DNA of 12,733 nt from Pavlovales sp. CCMP2436 (GCA_026770615.1 MU631322.1:338765-351497); one strand, 5' to 3'. Shown: positions 1-7,796, counted from the first letter of the stretch. Program-made: numbers and translations. The notes: generated from the sequence alone by a model not told the origin.

Positions 1-832
1 CCCACGGGCAGCCGTGCTCGTGCGCGTACCGCAGCACCTCGAGGTGCCCTCCCCACGCAGCCGCGCTGCAGGTGCTGCTGCACCACTGGCAGCCGTGCTC
101 GTGTGCGTACCGCAGCACCTCGAGATGCCCTCCACAAGCAGCAAACTCGCAGGTTTTACTACCCCACGGGCAGCCGTGCTCGTGCGCGTACCGCAGCGCC
201 TCGAGGTGCCCTCCACGAGCAGCACGGTAGCAGGTTTCGCTGTCCCACGGGCAGCCGTGCTCGTGCGCGTACCGCAGCACCTCGAGGTGCCCTCCCCACG
301 CAGCCGCGCCGCAGGTGACACTGTCCCATGGGCAGCCACGAGCGCGGAGCCAAGCCAGCGCGCCCAGGTGCCCCTTCCCCGCAGCAGCCGAGCACGCGTC
401 TGCCGTGAGCTCGCACTGCCGGTTATCGACCAGCTCCTCGAGGACCTCCACGCAGCCGACCGACGCGGCATTGCGGAGCATGGTCGGCAGGTCCACAACA
501 AAGTCGGGCAAGCTCTCCCACGCGAACACCGTGAGCGCGTGCGAGCGGAGGAAGTCCACGCGGCACTTTTTCGCCGGCTTGCTCGAGTGGTCGCGGAAGG
601 CCCTACACAGGAGCCGGAAGCACGGGAGGTCGGCGTCGCCGAGGAGCTGTGCAATGGCGAAAAGCGGGTCGCCGAGTGCGCCGAGCAGGAGCAAGGGCTC
701 AGACTCGGCGGGCACGTCGAGCTCCGCGCTCGCATCCGCGGCGATTGGTTGCGCGCTCGGCCCCCCTGCCGCCAAGGTGAGGGCGCGGAGCAGCGGCGAG
801 AACGCGGACTCGGCGGGAGCCGCCCCTGCCAT
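1..832 (-). CDS. F-box-like / ankyrin-type repeat protein, partial (3' end outside window)
   Basis: A minus-strand frame is open from an ATG at 832-830 to the window edge, giving 277 residues without a stop. An in-frame TAG lies upstream at 892-890 and no other ATG falls between, which fixes the start. Residues 1-45 are Ala/Pro-rich. Residues 48-82 (LLLGALGDPLFAIAQLLGD, then LPCFRLLCRAFRDHSSKP) resemble an F-box. From about residue 120 the protein is 27-residue helical repeats of the form TCxxAAxGGHLEVLRYAHEHGCPW, the divergent ankyrin type of algae, protists and giant viruses. The last four repeats are nearly identical. F-box plus repeat architecture suggests a substrate adaptor of an SCF-type ubiquitin ligase; that role is inferred from family only. 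A second gene of the same type lies at 8558-9946 on the opposite strand, with a shared upstream block. The antisense strand is also open over this stretch, a by-product of GC-rich repeats. Confidence 0.9.
   Translation of the reverse strand, partial: MAGAAPAESAFSPLLRALTLAAGGPSAQPIAADASAELDVPAESEPLLLLGALGDPLFAIAQLLGDADLPCFRLLCRAFRDHSSKPAKKCRVDFLRSHALTVFAWESLPDFVVDLPTMLRNAASVGCVEVLEELVDNRQCELTADACSAAAGKGHLGALAWLRARGCPWDSVTCGAAAWGGHLEVLRYAHEHGCPWDSETCYRAARGGHLEALRYAHEHGCPWGSKTCEFAACGGHLEVLRYAHEHGCQWCSSTCSAAAWGGHLEVLRYAHEHGCPW
2..337 (-). repeat. 81-bp in-frame tandem repeats in the ankyrin gene
   Basis: The GCPW-type codons recur exactly every 81 bp (plus-strand positions 2, 83, 164, 245 and 326). 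A 46-base core (7-52, 88-133, 169-214, 250-295) is identical between the first and fourth units and differs by only one or two bases in the others. One unit has Gln for Pro (GCQW). Near-identity at silent positions points to recent duplication or gene conversion, unlike the diverged repeats of the gene at 8558. Confidence 0.9.
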
Positions 833-910
833 GGCGGAACCGGAAAGGACCGGGGCGCGGATCCGTTCAGTTTTGCCCCGAACCCTTACCTACTCTACTC
901 GTACACACAA

Positions 911-1025
911 AGCGGCTCAGCATGGTTCAACAGCTGTTGTTCACTCACTGACTTGGTCGACGTCAGACGTTAGTCCTGGCAGCAGGGATGGTGGTGGTAG
1001 AGGTGAGGTTGGTGGTGAACTCGTA
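911..1025 (-). repeat. Dispersed repeat R1, copy a (inverted)
   Basis: Read on the minus strand this is almost the same as 2031-2156, from the AGCCGCT end through GTTGAACCATGCTGAG, CGTCTGACGTCGACC and a GGT-rich stretch. The other copy carries a 12-bp tandem duplication in that stretch. Parts recur at 4125 and 12508. It starts 78 bp upstream of the ankyrin start codon at 832. No target-site duplication was found at its ends. The class of element is unknown. Confidence 0.85.
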
Positions 1026-1047
1026 TCAATTGCCACAGGTTCGTACT

Positions 1048-1093
1048 AAGAAACGATTTCTTGCGGGCGCGGCGGATTCACTCGCGAGAGTGA
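1048..1093. other. Two small perfect hairpins
   Basis: AAGAAA-CGA-TTTCTT (1048-1062) and TCACTC-GCGA-GAGTGA (1078-1093; the GCGA loop is a GNRA tetraloop) lie close together in the region upstream of the ankyrin gene at 832. The stems are only 6 bp, so they may be chance. Confidence 0.35.
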
Positions 1094-1149
1094 CGTCGTT
1101 ATGAACCGACGATGACGAGAAGATTCGAGCGAAATAAATTATATAATTA

Positions 1150-1224
1150 GGACGTCTGTCCCCGGAATATGGTCTCCCGGACGTGAGTCTAGGACCCTCC
1201 CCGAGCACACAGATACCGCCCCCC
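1150..1224 (-). repeat. Conserved block shared with the upstream region of the second ankyrin gene, copy 1
   Basis: The minus strand of this stretch closely matches 8363-8439: a G-run, then GTATCTGTGTGCTCGGGGAG, TCACGTCCGAGAGACC-like and GGGGACAGACGTCC. It lies about 320 bp upstream of the ATG at 832, in the same gene-relative orientation as the second copy. Directly downstream (gene-relative) is an AT-rich TATATAAT-like stretch at about 1139-1147. It may be a promoter or 5' transcript element kept by paralogous genes, or a small dispersed repeat. Confidence 0.7.
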
Positions 1225-1731
1225 CCTGAGCCTGGTTACTCAGAGAGCCCCTTTTTTACCGCCAAACCCTTTACCAACGGGTGCTCCCCTAATGGAGCCA
1301 AAGGCGTACAACACAGAAATTGAGCTCAGGACCTCTGCCCAAAGGGCGCGGATCTGTAACCCTAGCCCGGAATTGATTTCCCATCAAGTTTGAAGATCTC
1401 TAAAAACGTAGATTTTGACGGAGAACAACTTTGTTAGTGTGTCCTAACACCTGATTCTAACGGGAATGACGAGAGAATGGCCTCCAAATTTCAAGTGAGG
1501 CTGGTTTTTGACTGCAAAATCACCAACTTCGGAGGCTGTTTTCATGACGAACCCGTTGGAATCAGGTGCCAAGGCCGACCACCGAAGTTGTTTCTCGTCA
1601 ATTTCTGGTTCTTTCTATATGTGGTTTCAGATGTTCAAAGCTATTATGTCACTAGTCAACAATCTTTATTCGCAAATATATTCCTTACCCGATATCGAGC
1701 TCCACGGGTAGACATATTTACGCGTTCGTTA
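1225..1731. other. Spacer, no gene recognised
   Basis: Between the conserved block and the Harbinger-like element. The longest open frame (1477-1770, plus, 97 codons) runs into the transposon terminus, matches no family I recognise and has base use unlike the GC-rich genes nearby. No RNA gene was recognised. Confidence 0.5.
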
Positions 1732-1776
1732 GGCCCATTCTACAGTACACCTTCGAACGAAAAAATGTGAACGTGA
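1732..1776 (+). repeat. Left terminal inverted repeat of the Harbinger-like element
   Basis: Pairs with 2929-2973 with mismatches at positions 15 and 30 of the arm. Followed by GTGAACGTGACGTG-type subterminal sequence. Confidence 0.85.
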
Positions 1777-2030
1777 CGTGAAATTTTTATTCGATTTTTG
1801 TTAAGCTTTTCTCTGATTCACATTCTGACTTTTCAAAATCGGTTGATGAACAGATTGTTCGGACCGATTTCCTTTTGTTCACGTTCACTTTCACGTTCAC
1901 ATTTTAAACTTCACTGCTCAAGTGGCATGCAGTCTATCATTCATTCCGCTCGAAGTCCCCCCGTGATGACTCATTCATGACTGTTACTTGTCGATCAGTT
2001 ATGAATCATCCGGTTATCGGTTTGATTATT

Positions 2031-2156
2031 TACGAGTTCACCACCAACCTCACCTCTACCACCACCTCTACCACCACCATCCCTGCTGCCAGGACTAACG
2101 TCTGACGTCGACCAAGCCAGTGAGTGAACAACACCTGTTGAACCATGCTGAGCCGC
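2031..2156 (+). repeat. Dispersed repeat R1, copy b
   Basis: Reverse complement of 911-1025, longer by a 12-bp duplication of the ACCACCTCTACC motif. It ends at AGCCGCT, after which the sequence is AT-rich (TATATAATATTAG) and unlike the continuation of the copies at 4125 and 12508. It lies inside the Harbinger-like element. Confidence 0.85.
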
Positions 2157-2438
2157 TATATAATATTAGTAATATTATAAATAATAAGGTAGAACTAGAA
2201 GAACGGACGTGCAGACGTCTAGTAGTAGTAGTTAAATTGAAGAGCAGACGCTAGCATAAGCAGAAACTTTGCGTCTGCGAGCAGCGTGCAGGCGCTCGAG
2301 AGTCTGACGAGCGTTCGGGCACCTACCTACACGTCCCACGTGCAGCGTATCAAGAATAACGTGGCCGTTCTGCCGGCACGCGGAGGGAGAGGTCCCGTTT
2401 CGGCAGCTTGCCACTTGTCGCCTTCCAAGCGCGCATCG

Positions 2439-2891
2439 TCACGGAGCTCCATCACAGAAGAGAAGCAGCTCGATATTGCCATCGCCACAGACTTGCCACT
2501 GCAAGCAAATGGGCGTTGAGGCGTCGCTCGCGCTCATCACTGCCACAACGAGCCACGGCTCGGGGGCAACGCTTCGCATGGTCTTGCGCTTGAAGTCAGC
2601 CTCGAGCAGCATCACGAGTTCGTCGAAACGCGAGCGATCCGCACGGAACATCGCCTTTAACCGCGGGTCGGGCAGCCGATCGAGCTTCACCTTCACTGCA
2701 CGCCGGTCGGCGTGCGCCTTCTTGGCCGTCGGCCTCGGGCCGTGCGCCGCGCGCAGAGCGCCAGCGAAGAGACGGAGGTCGCGCAGCGCCTTCAACGACT
2801 CCCCGTCCTCGTTGGTGCCCACCTCATCGAGCCAGCCGTACTCCTCGTCGCTGCTGGGGACCAGACCGATTTTGAAAACGCGTGCGTTCAT
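2439..2891 (-). pseudogene. Truncated HARBI1-like transposase N-terminus
   Basis: A 150-codon minus-strand frame from an ATG at 2891 to a TGA at 2441-2439. The frame is open further upstream to 2987, but that part translates the terminal repeat, so the internal ATG is preferred. Residues 78-120 (LKAMFRADRSRFDELVMLLE, then ADFKRKTMRSVAPEPWLVVA) resemble the start of PIF/Harbinger transposases, where an 'FRxxRxxFDxLxxLL' helix precedes a basic segment and an 'LxxxLxxLATGxSY' motif. After about residue 113 the match fades. Another frame briefly reads LNAHLLAVASLWR, closer to the family, so a frameshift near 2540 is likely. The DDE domain is missing and the product would not be active. Base-level homology was not computed. 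Confidence 0.55.
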
Positions 2892-2928
2892 AGAATGGAA
2901 AAAATTGAGTTTGTGAACGTGTACACGT

Positions 2929-2973
2929 TCACGTTCACATTTTCTCGTTCGAAGGTGTTCTGTAGAATGGGCC
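2929..2973 (-). repeat. Right terminal inverted repeat of the Harbinger-like element
   Basis: Ends GAATGGGCC at 2973, the inverse of the left end. The inner part contains ACGTTCACGTTCACATTTT. It lies 110 bp upstream of the DUF1826 start codon. Confidence 0.85.
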
Positions 2974-3083
2974 TCAGAGGCAGTCAAAGTGAGCGACGGT
3001 GGCTACGCAGCCTGGAGTTGGTCGTTAGTAGCTCTTCTCGTCAGTTTTGTTTCGCAACTCGCGCGGACTACCATACCTATTAC

Positions 3084-4091
3084 ATGGCGGACGGAGGATG
3101 GCGCGCGGCGGTCACCCTCGGAGCGCGGGCGCTGGTGCTGATGGTGCACTTAGCCAGCGCCTTCACGCCTGGCCCTGCACGCATTCGCGCCCTCCCGCGC
3201 CACCACGGCGGCTACATGCTCGCTGACATGGCCCGCAACAACAGCGCCGCGACGGCAGGACCGTGTTCGTGCGAGGAGCGGGAGGGAGAGTGGGAGGGGC
3301 ATGATGCTGGGGCAGGTCGGCTCGTAGTCGACCACGAACATATCCGTGTTGATGAAGGGGATCAGGATTCCGCCTCGTCGTACGCGGTGGTGCATGCGCC
3401 CTGTGCGCTCGCGCGAATGCTCGCGCAGCCGCAGGTGAACGTGGTCGTCATGGAGCGAGCGCCGCGTGACCGTTCATCTGAGGCGGAGCGATGGGAGCTC
3501 GGTGAGCAACGGATGGAGCTAACGGTCGGCTTGGCTCTCGGCGACAGTGGGGCCTTGCGCGACCTTGTGCAGAGCGGCCTGCCCTCGGTGCGGGGCGAGC
3601 CCTGCGAGACCATTTGCGAGCTGGTGCGCCTCTTCGCTCAGTTGGCGACCGAGACCCGCGCTGCGCAGCCTGGAGACTCGATCCGCCTCCGCTGGCAAGT
3701 TAGCCGCTGGCGCGAGGGAGGGCCGCGCTGCTCGCGGTTCCACGAAGACTACGTGGTTCTGCGCATGGCGAGCGCGCTGTCGGGCGAGGGCACATCGTGG
3801 CTCCCGGAGCGAGCGGGCAGGCGAGTCGGCATGCGCGCAGTGAGCTCGGCAGCCTGGCTAAGCTCCGACTGCGCCAACGCGCTCGTCTGCGCGCCGTGGG
3901 AGCGTCCGCACCGCGTGAGGCAGGACGCGGTGCTCCTGCTCAAGGGACGGAAGTGGGGGCCCGTGACGCCCGCGGCGATCCATCGCTCTCCCGACCTCGC
4001 CGAGCTCAACGTCGATGGGGAGCTGCTGCCCAGCGTGCGAGCGCTCCTCTCAGCTGATTTCGTCCCCGCAGAATTAGTTGAGCTGACTTAG
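3084..4091 (+). CDS. DUF1826-family protein with putative plastid-targeting leader (ASAF motif)
   Basis: 335 residues, no intron apparent, stop TAG at 4089-4091. The frame is open upstream to 2712 but that part crosses the transposon terminus. The ATG at 3084 gives a convincing leader: short basic n-region (MADGGWR), hydrophobic core (residues 8-22) and cleavage-like LASA|FTPGPARIR. ASAF with Phe at +1 followed by a basic stretch is the bipartite plastid-import signature of secondary-plastid algae. The mature part resembles the bacterial DUF1826 family: VNVVVMERAP (118-127), CSRFHEDYVVLRMASALSGE (216-235), TSWLPE (237-242), DAVLLLKGRKWG (281-292) and AAIHRSP (297-303). Biochemical function is unknown. 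From memory, bacterial members occur near zinc-responsive COG0523 GTPase genes; nothing in this window tests that. A Harbinger-like element sits directly upstream and an R1 repeat starts 33 bp after the stop. Confidence 0.75.
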   Translation: MADGGWRAAVTLGARALVLMVHLASAFTPGPARIRALPRHHGGYMLADMARNNSAATAGPCSCEEREGEWEGHDAGAGRLVVDHEHIRVDEGDQDSASSYAVVHAPCALARMLAQPQVNVVVMERAPRDRSSEAERWELGEQRMELTVGLALGDSGALRDLVQSGLPSVRGEPCETICELVRLFAQLATETRAAQPGDSIRLRWQVSRWREGGPRCSRFHEDYVVLRMASALSGEGTSWLPERAGRRVGMRAVSSAAWLSSDCANALVCAPWERPHRVRQDAVLLLKGRKWGPVTPAAIHRSPDLAELNVDGELLPSVRALLSADFVPAELVELT

Positions 4092-4124
4092 CACGTACAG
4101 TATAACCAGTGGAGTAGCATAACT

Positions 4125-4265
4125 ACACCTGTTGAACCATGCTGAGCCGCTAATATATTTATTCTAGGGATTCAAGCTGGCGTCTAACTTTTCTGAATGT
4201 TGTGCTGGTCTGAGCGCTGCGTCGCCCATTGCCTGCTGTGTGCCTTAGTCGGCTGCGCTGGCTTG
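4125..4265 (+). repeat. Dispersed repeat R1, copy c (lacks the 5' part)
   Basis: Starts at ACACCTGTTGAACCATGCTG, then AGCCGCTA, an AT-rich linker, TAGGGATTCAAGCTGGCGTC and on to GGCTGCGCTGGCTT. From 4165 it matches 12591-12690 over about 100 bases with only a few differences. It lacks the CGTCTGACGTCGACC part found in the other three copies. Confidence 0.85.
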
Positions 4266-4697
4266 CGCGGGGCCGCCCGACAGTGCACGAGCAAGCGAGT
4301 TCATTGGTGGTCTCACCGTCGGCGTGTCTTTGGGAAGCGATGGGGTTTTGAATGCTGTGAACTCATTCGCGCGTGCAGGGCACGGGCCGCCGCGCGGGGG
4401 CGCGGTGGAAGGACAGGTTGAAGAGGGAGCCGAAGGAGCCGAGACGTCGAGCGCGAGCGAGTCCACTTAATGGCGGGTTTGGGTTTGGAATGCCATGAAC
4501 TCGTTCGCCCGCGCATGGCAGCACGGAGGCGCGGTAGATGAGGTAGTAGATGAAGCGTCCGTAATGAAGGTGGCCGTGGCCGACAGCAATGTATATAGCT
4601 CCCCACTTCGGCTTAGCGCGTAGGAGCCTGCGTCGGAGCGCTTAGATCAGCCTGACTTGAACTTGAAACGTACCGCCAGCCCGAACCCCCCTACATT
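4266..4697. other. Spacer with a degenerate direct repeat, no gene
   Basis: Two related units of about 85-120 bp, near 4287-4408 and 4451-4536, share GGTTTTGAATGCTGTGAACT / GGTTTGGAATGCCATGAACT, then TTCGCGCGTGCAGGGCACGG-like and GGCGCGGT. Short open frames on both strands do not resemble known proteins. Confidence 0.5.
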
Positions 4698-4717
4698 AAT
4701 ATAACTACAGACTGAGC
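4698..4717 (+). repeat. Left copy of a 20-bp direct repeat (probable target-site duplication)
   Basis: AATATAACTACAGACTGAGC here matches AATATAACTACAGACTAAGC at 8126-8145 in 19 of 20 positions, and the similarity stops at both edges. The copies bracket the retroelement, as expected for a duplication made by target-primed reverse transcription. Confidence 0.65.
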
Positions 4718-4759
4718 GTCGTACAAAACGGGGCCTCCCAACAAGCCAAGGCACGGACC

Positions 4760-5995
4760 ATGCCTACGGGAAGAGGGGCAATCAGAGGCCTAGACGAGGC
4801 ACCCCCGGGAGAGGAGACGTGGGATTTATTCGAGAATTATGCATGCCTGCACTTGACACATATGGGCGAACTTGCCCCCGCCCTTCTATGGCCAGGCCAG
4901 GGTACCAAACCCCTGATGTCAGCGGCCTCCCTAGTGGCGATGAGTGCCGGAACCGTACTCAATATGGCACAACAGCGCATTAGCGGCAATCCCCCCACTG
5001 CCAGTGACATGGACAAAAATCTAGAAGCATTAAGTGAAGCCGAAGAGGATATACTCCGAACAGGCGGCACCAACATACGGGACAGGCTCATCCGAATTCG
5101 TAACGCCCTTACAGCAAATGCGGATGCCGCAACGGTCGCGACAGCGGCAGTGGCCCTATTCACAGAAGAGTACCTGCCAGTGTTTAAGAAACTCACGCAC
5201 AAGAGGCAAACCAATATCCTCCGGGCAATCCTGCCCGCACTAACATCGGCAATTGGTGGACCCATGTGCTACAGGTTCGGGACGCGCCACACGACACTTA
5301 TCCACGCGCTTAGACATCAACCACCGACGGCAGAAAAACCGCGATTGTGCAGCTACCACGTTGGGGTCGACGGCTCATTTATCAAACCCGAAGGAAGCGG
5401 ACCGGCGCGAGCAGCTGGCGCAGCATGCTTCTACGCAATTCCCTCAGGCCAAACCAGCAACGATGCACCCACCCCAGAGGCACATATCCTAACCTGCACC
5501 TTCACAGGAGACCAAACGGTTGTCAACGCAGAATGCAATGCAGTCACACTTGCCCTACAGGCCCTGGCCCACGAACCTTTCTTACACATAGGATGGGACC
5601 ACGACACAGGCGTTAAACGCCTCGCCTAGCACGAACGGAACCGTGACCCCCGCCCCCCTCCACACGGGCTACGGGACCCCTCAAGCTACGACGCAAACCC
5701 TCACTTCTACCGCCTACTAACCCTCAAACAACGGGACGAGGCAGCGGAACGCATCAGAATCGTGACCTACACTAAGGCTCACACCGAATCGGATGATGAC
5801 GTCGCCAAAATCCTGAGCAACCGTGTGGCTGTGCGGTACGATGCCGCCTCACAAGCCAGAGTGGTGACAGCAGACGCGCTCAGGAAAGTCACACGGCTCT
5901 TCATCCCCAAAGTGGACCGGCAGCACAGACCACAGGATGAGCTGCTTCCACACCAACAACCCAGGGACATCATAAAACTCGTAAAAACGCACTGA
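4760..5995 (+). pseudogene. Retroelement RNase H domain with internal TAG
   Basis: From the first ATG at 4760 the frame reads 289 codons to a TAG at 5627-5629 and continues in the same frame to a TGA at 5993-5995. The frame is open back to 4700, so the ATG is not necessarily a true start. Residues 1-190 resemble no domain I can name (PTGRGAIRGL near the start recalls post-RT linkers). RNase H motifs follow: HVGVDGS (Asp204), VNAECNAVTLALQAL (Glu258), LHIGWDHDTGVKRL (Asp280), then after the stop VTYTKAHT (His341) and SNRVAVRYDA (354-363). The last motif normally reads N-x-x-A-D; here the Asp position is Val358. With the stop codon this means a dead copy. CAG (Gln) is a plausible ancestor of the TAG by one C-to-T change, but this is a guess. 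Confidence 0.8.
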
Positions 5996-7485
5996 GCGAC
6001 TGGGGGTCAAAGGCAGTGGCAGTCCACCGGCAAGCCGCCACAGTACAGCTCATCCCAAACACACTCACAGCCCACAAATGGGCAATCGCGGCCACAGCGA
6101 CCGGTGACATCATCACATCCGACCAGCGAGTGGCATGATACGCCGTAATAGATAGGGTCACAAGGAACCGACGGGAGCAGAGAGGCCCCGTCAAACAGGC
6201 ACCGGGTACAGGACGGATGGCCAATGTAGAAGCCATATAGTCAAAAGAGAGCACGGCGGCACTGCGCCTACCTAGCGGCAGGGGCCGAAGGTACCCGGAA
6301 AAGTACACCAAACACATGGCCAGATTAATCCTCGGGTCAGACCGCCACAACGCAGAGTGGGCAGAGGAATGGGCCCAGGACCACACTACCACACCGCCGA
6401 TGGCCTCAATTGAGATACCAATAGACGGGAAGCCTGAGAAAATGAGCACCTCCTGCCCCCTGTGCAGGGCACCCGGTCCATCTGATACCAAACACCACCT
6501 GTACCACGAGTGTCCGTCAACGGCTGAGCTTCGCCAAGATCTCCACGACGCACTCTGCACCGAGCTGGCAATACGACTGGGGATCTCAAAATCAAACAGA
6601 GTGGCAACACACATGATCGCTAGGCCGGATTACTACACCGGACGGGTCGGTATGAGCATCAAGGAAGAGCTCGCGAAAGACAGCGAGGGAGACCCCCCAA
6701 AGCACGGCGCTTTAAGCTTCACGCTTCTACACCATAGCCTCGAGATGCATAACCTGCGCGAAGCCGCAATCGAGGCATCCGCTGCGGCAACCAAGGATAA
6801 GATCTCCATATACGACGCGAAAAAGTTAAAGATGGCCTGGTGGGCCGCACAGGCGGCCGAGAGGGTAGAAAAGAAAAAGACGCAGGTGGGGGCAACCACA
6901 CCCGCGGGGAAAAAACGGCAGCGAACGCCCACCCCCCCGCCGCCCGCGCGGACAACGCTGCACTACGCCTACCCGCTACCCGCGGTACCTCTCCAGGCCA
7001 TACGAGCAGAGCCACACAAGCGCTTGCGAGGCCCGGACATCCCGGCCACTCCGCAGAACCCGACACCAAACATGCCCCCAACGCCACCAGCACAGACCCT
7101 ACCCGCTGCACAACACGAGGCCACACCACCAAACATGCCTCCAACGCCACCAGCAAGGGCCCTGCCCGCTACACAACACGAGGCCACACCAAGCCCGCCA
7201 GGCAAACGCGCAATGAGCCAGGCCAAGCCTGCCCCGCCGCAGAGGCCGCCTCCAGCCACTCCTCTAGCGCAGCCAGCATCGGCCATACCCATAGAATACG
7301 AGGCCACCGTACCAGCTCATCCATGCGCCCGCCCAATGAGCCCGGACAAACCTGCCACAAACTCGCGCATGACGCGCTCAGCGTCCAAAAGGGCCCCCGA
7401 TGCCAACCAGGCAACAGTACACCAAGCCGCCAGTACAAACGCCCCGAACCCAAACAGGAGCCAGCGAGCCCAGAATCAACCCTAG
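5989..7485 (+). pseudogene. Retroelement C-terminal region: CCHC-type finger and proline-rich tail, interrupted
   Basis: The coding trace moves to another frame near 5990 (LSDWGSKAVAVHRQAATVQL) and meets a TGA at 6136-6138 and a TAG at 6238-6240 before an open stretch from 6241 to 7485. The first ATG of the open part is 6316. From it, residues 47-66 form CPLC-x10-H-x4-C followed by PSTAELRQDLHDAL, typical of the finger at the end of LINE polyproteins (zf-RVT-like) that probably helps bind nucleic acid. Residues 130-200 are helical and basic; beyond about 205 the chain is Pro/Ala/Thr-rich with tandem units. The frame stops at 7483-7485, but a continuation is evident in another frame. Confidence 0.75.
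7066..7191 (+). repeat. Two tandem 63-bp in-frame repeats in the retroelement tail
   Basis: 7066-7128 and 7129-7191 each encode a 21-residue unit of the form PNMPPTPPAxxLPAxQHEAT, with few base differences. Looser relatives (AIPIEYEATVPAH, AIPTIQYEAIPQR) recur downstream, so the tail grew by duplication. Confidence 0.85.
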
Positions 7486-7775
7486 CCGCGCCCTGCAAGC
7501 GCACACCGAGCCAGGGCAATCCTGCCGAGCCACAGAAGTCGGCCCCAGCCATCCCCCCACTGCCACCAGCACCGGCCATACCCACCATACAATACGAGGC
7601 CATACCTCAACGCGTGATGCGCTCATCCAAACGCAAACAGGAGCCAGCAAGCCCAGAATCCATCCAACAGCATAAAAAGAAAGCGCGCCAGATAAGCAAT
7701 TGGGAAGGAAAATGCCCTGAACCAAAACCCAAAACCACTGAGCCTGAGGCCCACCCCAGCGAAGGGGTGGGGTAG
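7431..7775 (+). pseudogene. Frame-shifted end of the retroelement protein
   Basis: This frame encodes YKRPEPKQEPASPESTLAAP, AIPTIQYEAIPQRVMRSSKR and KQEPASPESIQQHKKKARQ, ending EPEAHPSEGVG with TAG at 7773-7775. The units echo those in the preceding frame (SRMTRSASKR, IPIEYEAT), so this is the true C-terminus displaced by a frameshift between about 7430 and 7480. The frame is open back to 6840, but that part is a shadow of the other frame. Confidence 0.6.
7750..7771 (+). other. GC-rich hairpin at the end of the retroelement coding region
   Basis: CCCACCCC - AGCGAA - GGGGTGGG forms a perfect 8-bp stem with a 6-base loop, one base before the TAG stop at 7773. Confidence 0.6.
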
Positions 7776-7796
7776 ACCAGGCCCCAGCAAAAGCCT

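Larger units (their letters stand above)
1732..2973 (-). mobile_element. PIF/Harbinger-like DNA transposon, non-autonomous relic
   Basis: Bounded by 45-bp terminal inverted repeats (1732-1776 and 2929-2973; two mismatches) beginning GGCCCATTCTACAG. A GGCC/GGGCC start is usual for PIF/Harbinger. The left flank is TTA (1729-1731), the family's preferred target triplet. The right flank is TCA (2974-2976), one base off a perfect duplication. Inside, on the minus strand, is a fragment resembling the N-terminal part of a Harbinger transposase. Subterminal GTTCACGTTCAC-type motifs occur at both ends and again at about 1879-1906 and may be transposase-binding repeats. An R1 copy (2031-2156) lies within, probably a later insertion or internal rearrangement. 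No DDE catalytic domain was found. Confidence 0.7.

Noticed and set aside
14..973. Long plus-strand open frame (319 codons) over the ankyrin gene
   Set aside because: It is the antisense shadow of the minus-strand repeats; the minus-strand reading gives a clear F-box-like plus 27-residue repeat protein.
911..2156. R1 arms as terminal repeats of a single transposon
   Set aside because: No target-site duplication at the ends, the interior holds the conserved ankyrin-upstream block and one end of another transposon, and other R1 copies continue past the presumed terminus.
2712..3083. Upstream extension of the DUF1826 frame by 124 codons
   Set aside because: This part translates the transposon interior and its terminal repeat, and it would bury the signal-peptide-like leader that starts at 3084.
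6840..7430. Overlapping frame through the retroelement tail as a separate gene
   Set aside because: Low-complexity shadow of the proline-rich frame; only its part after about 7430 continues the true protein.
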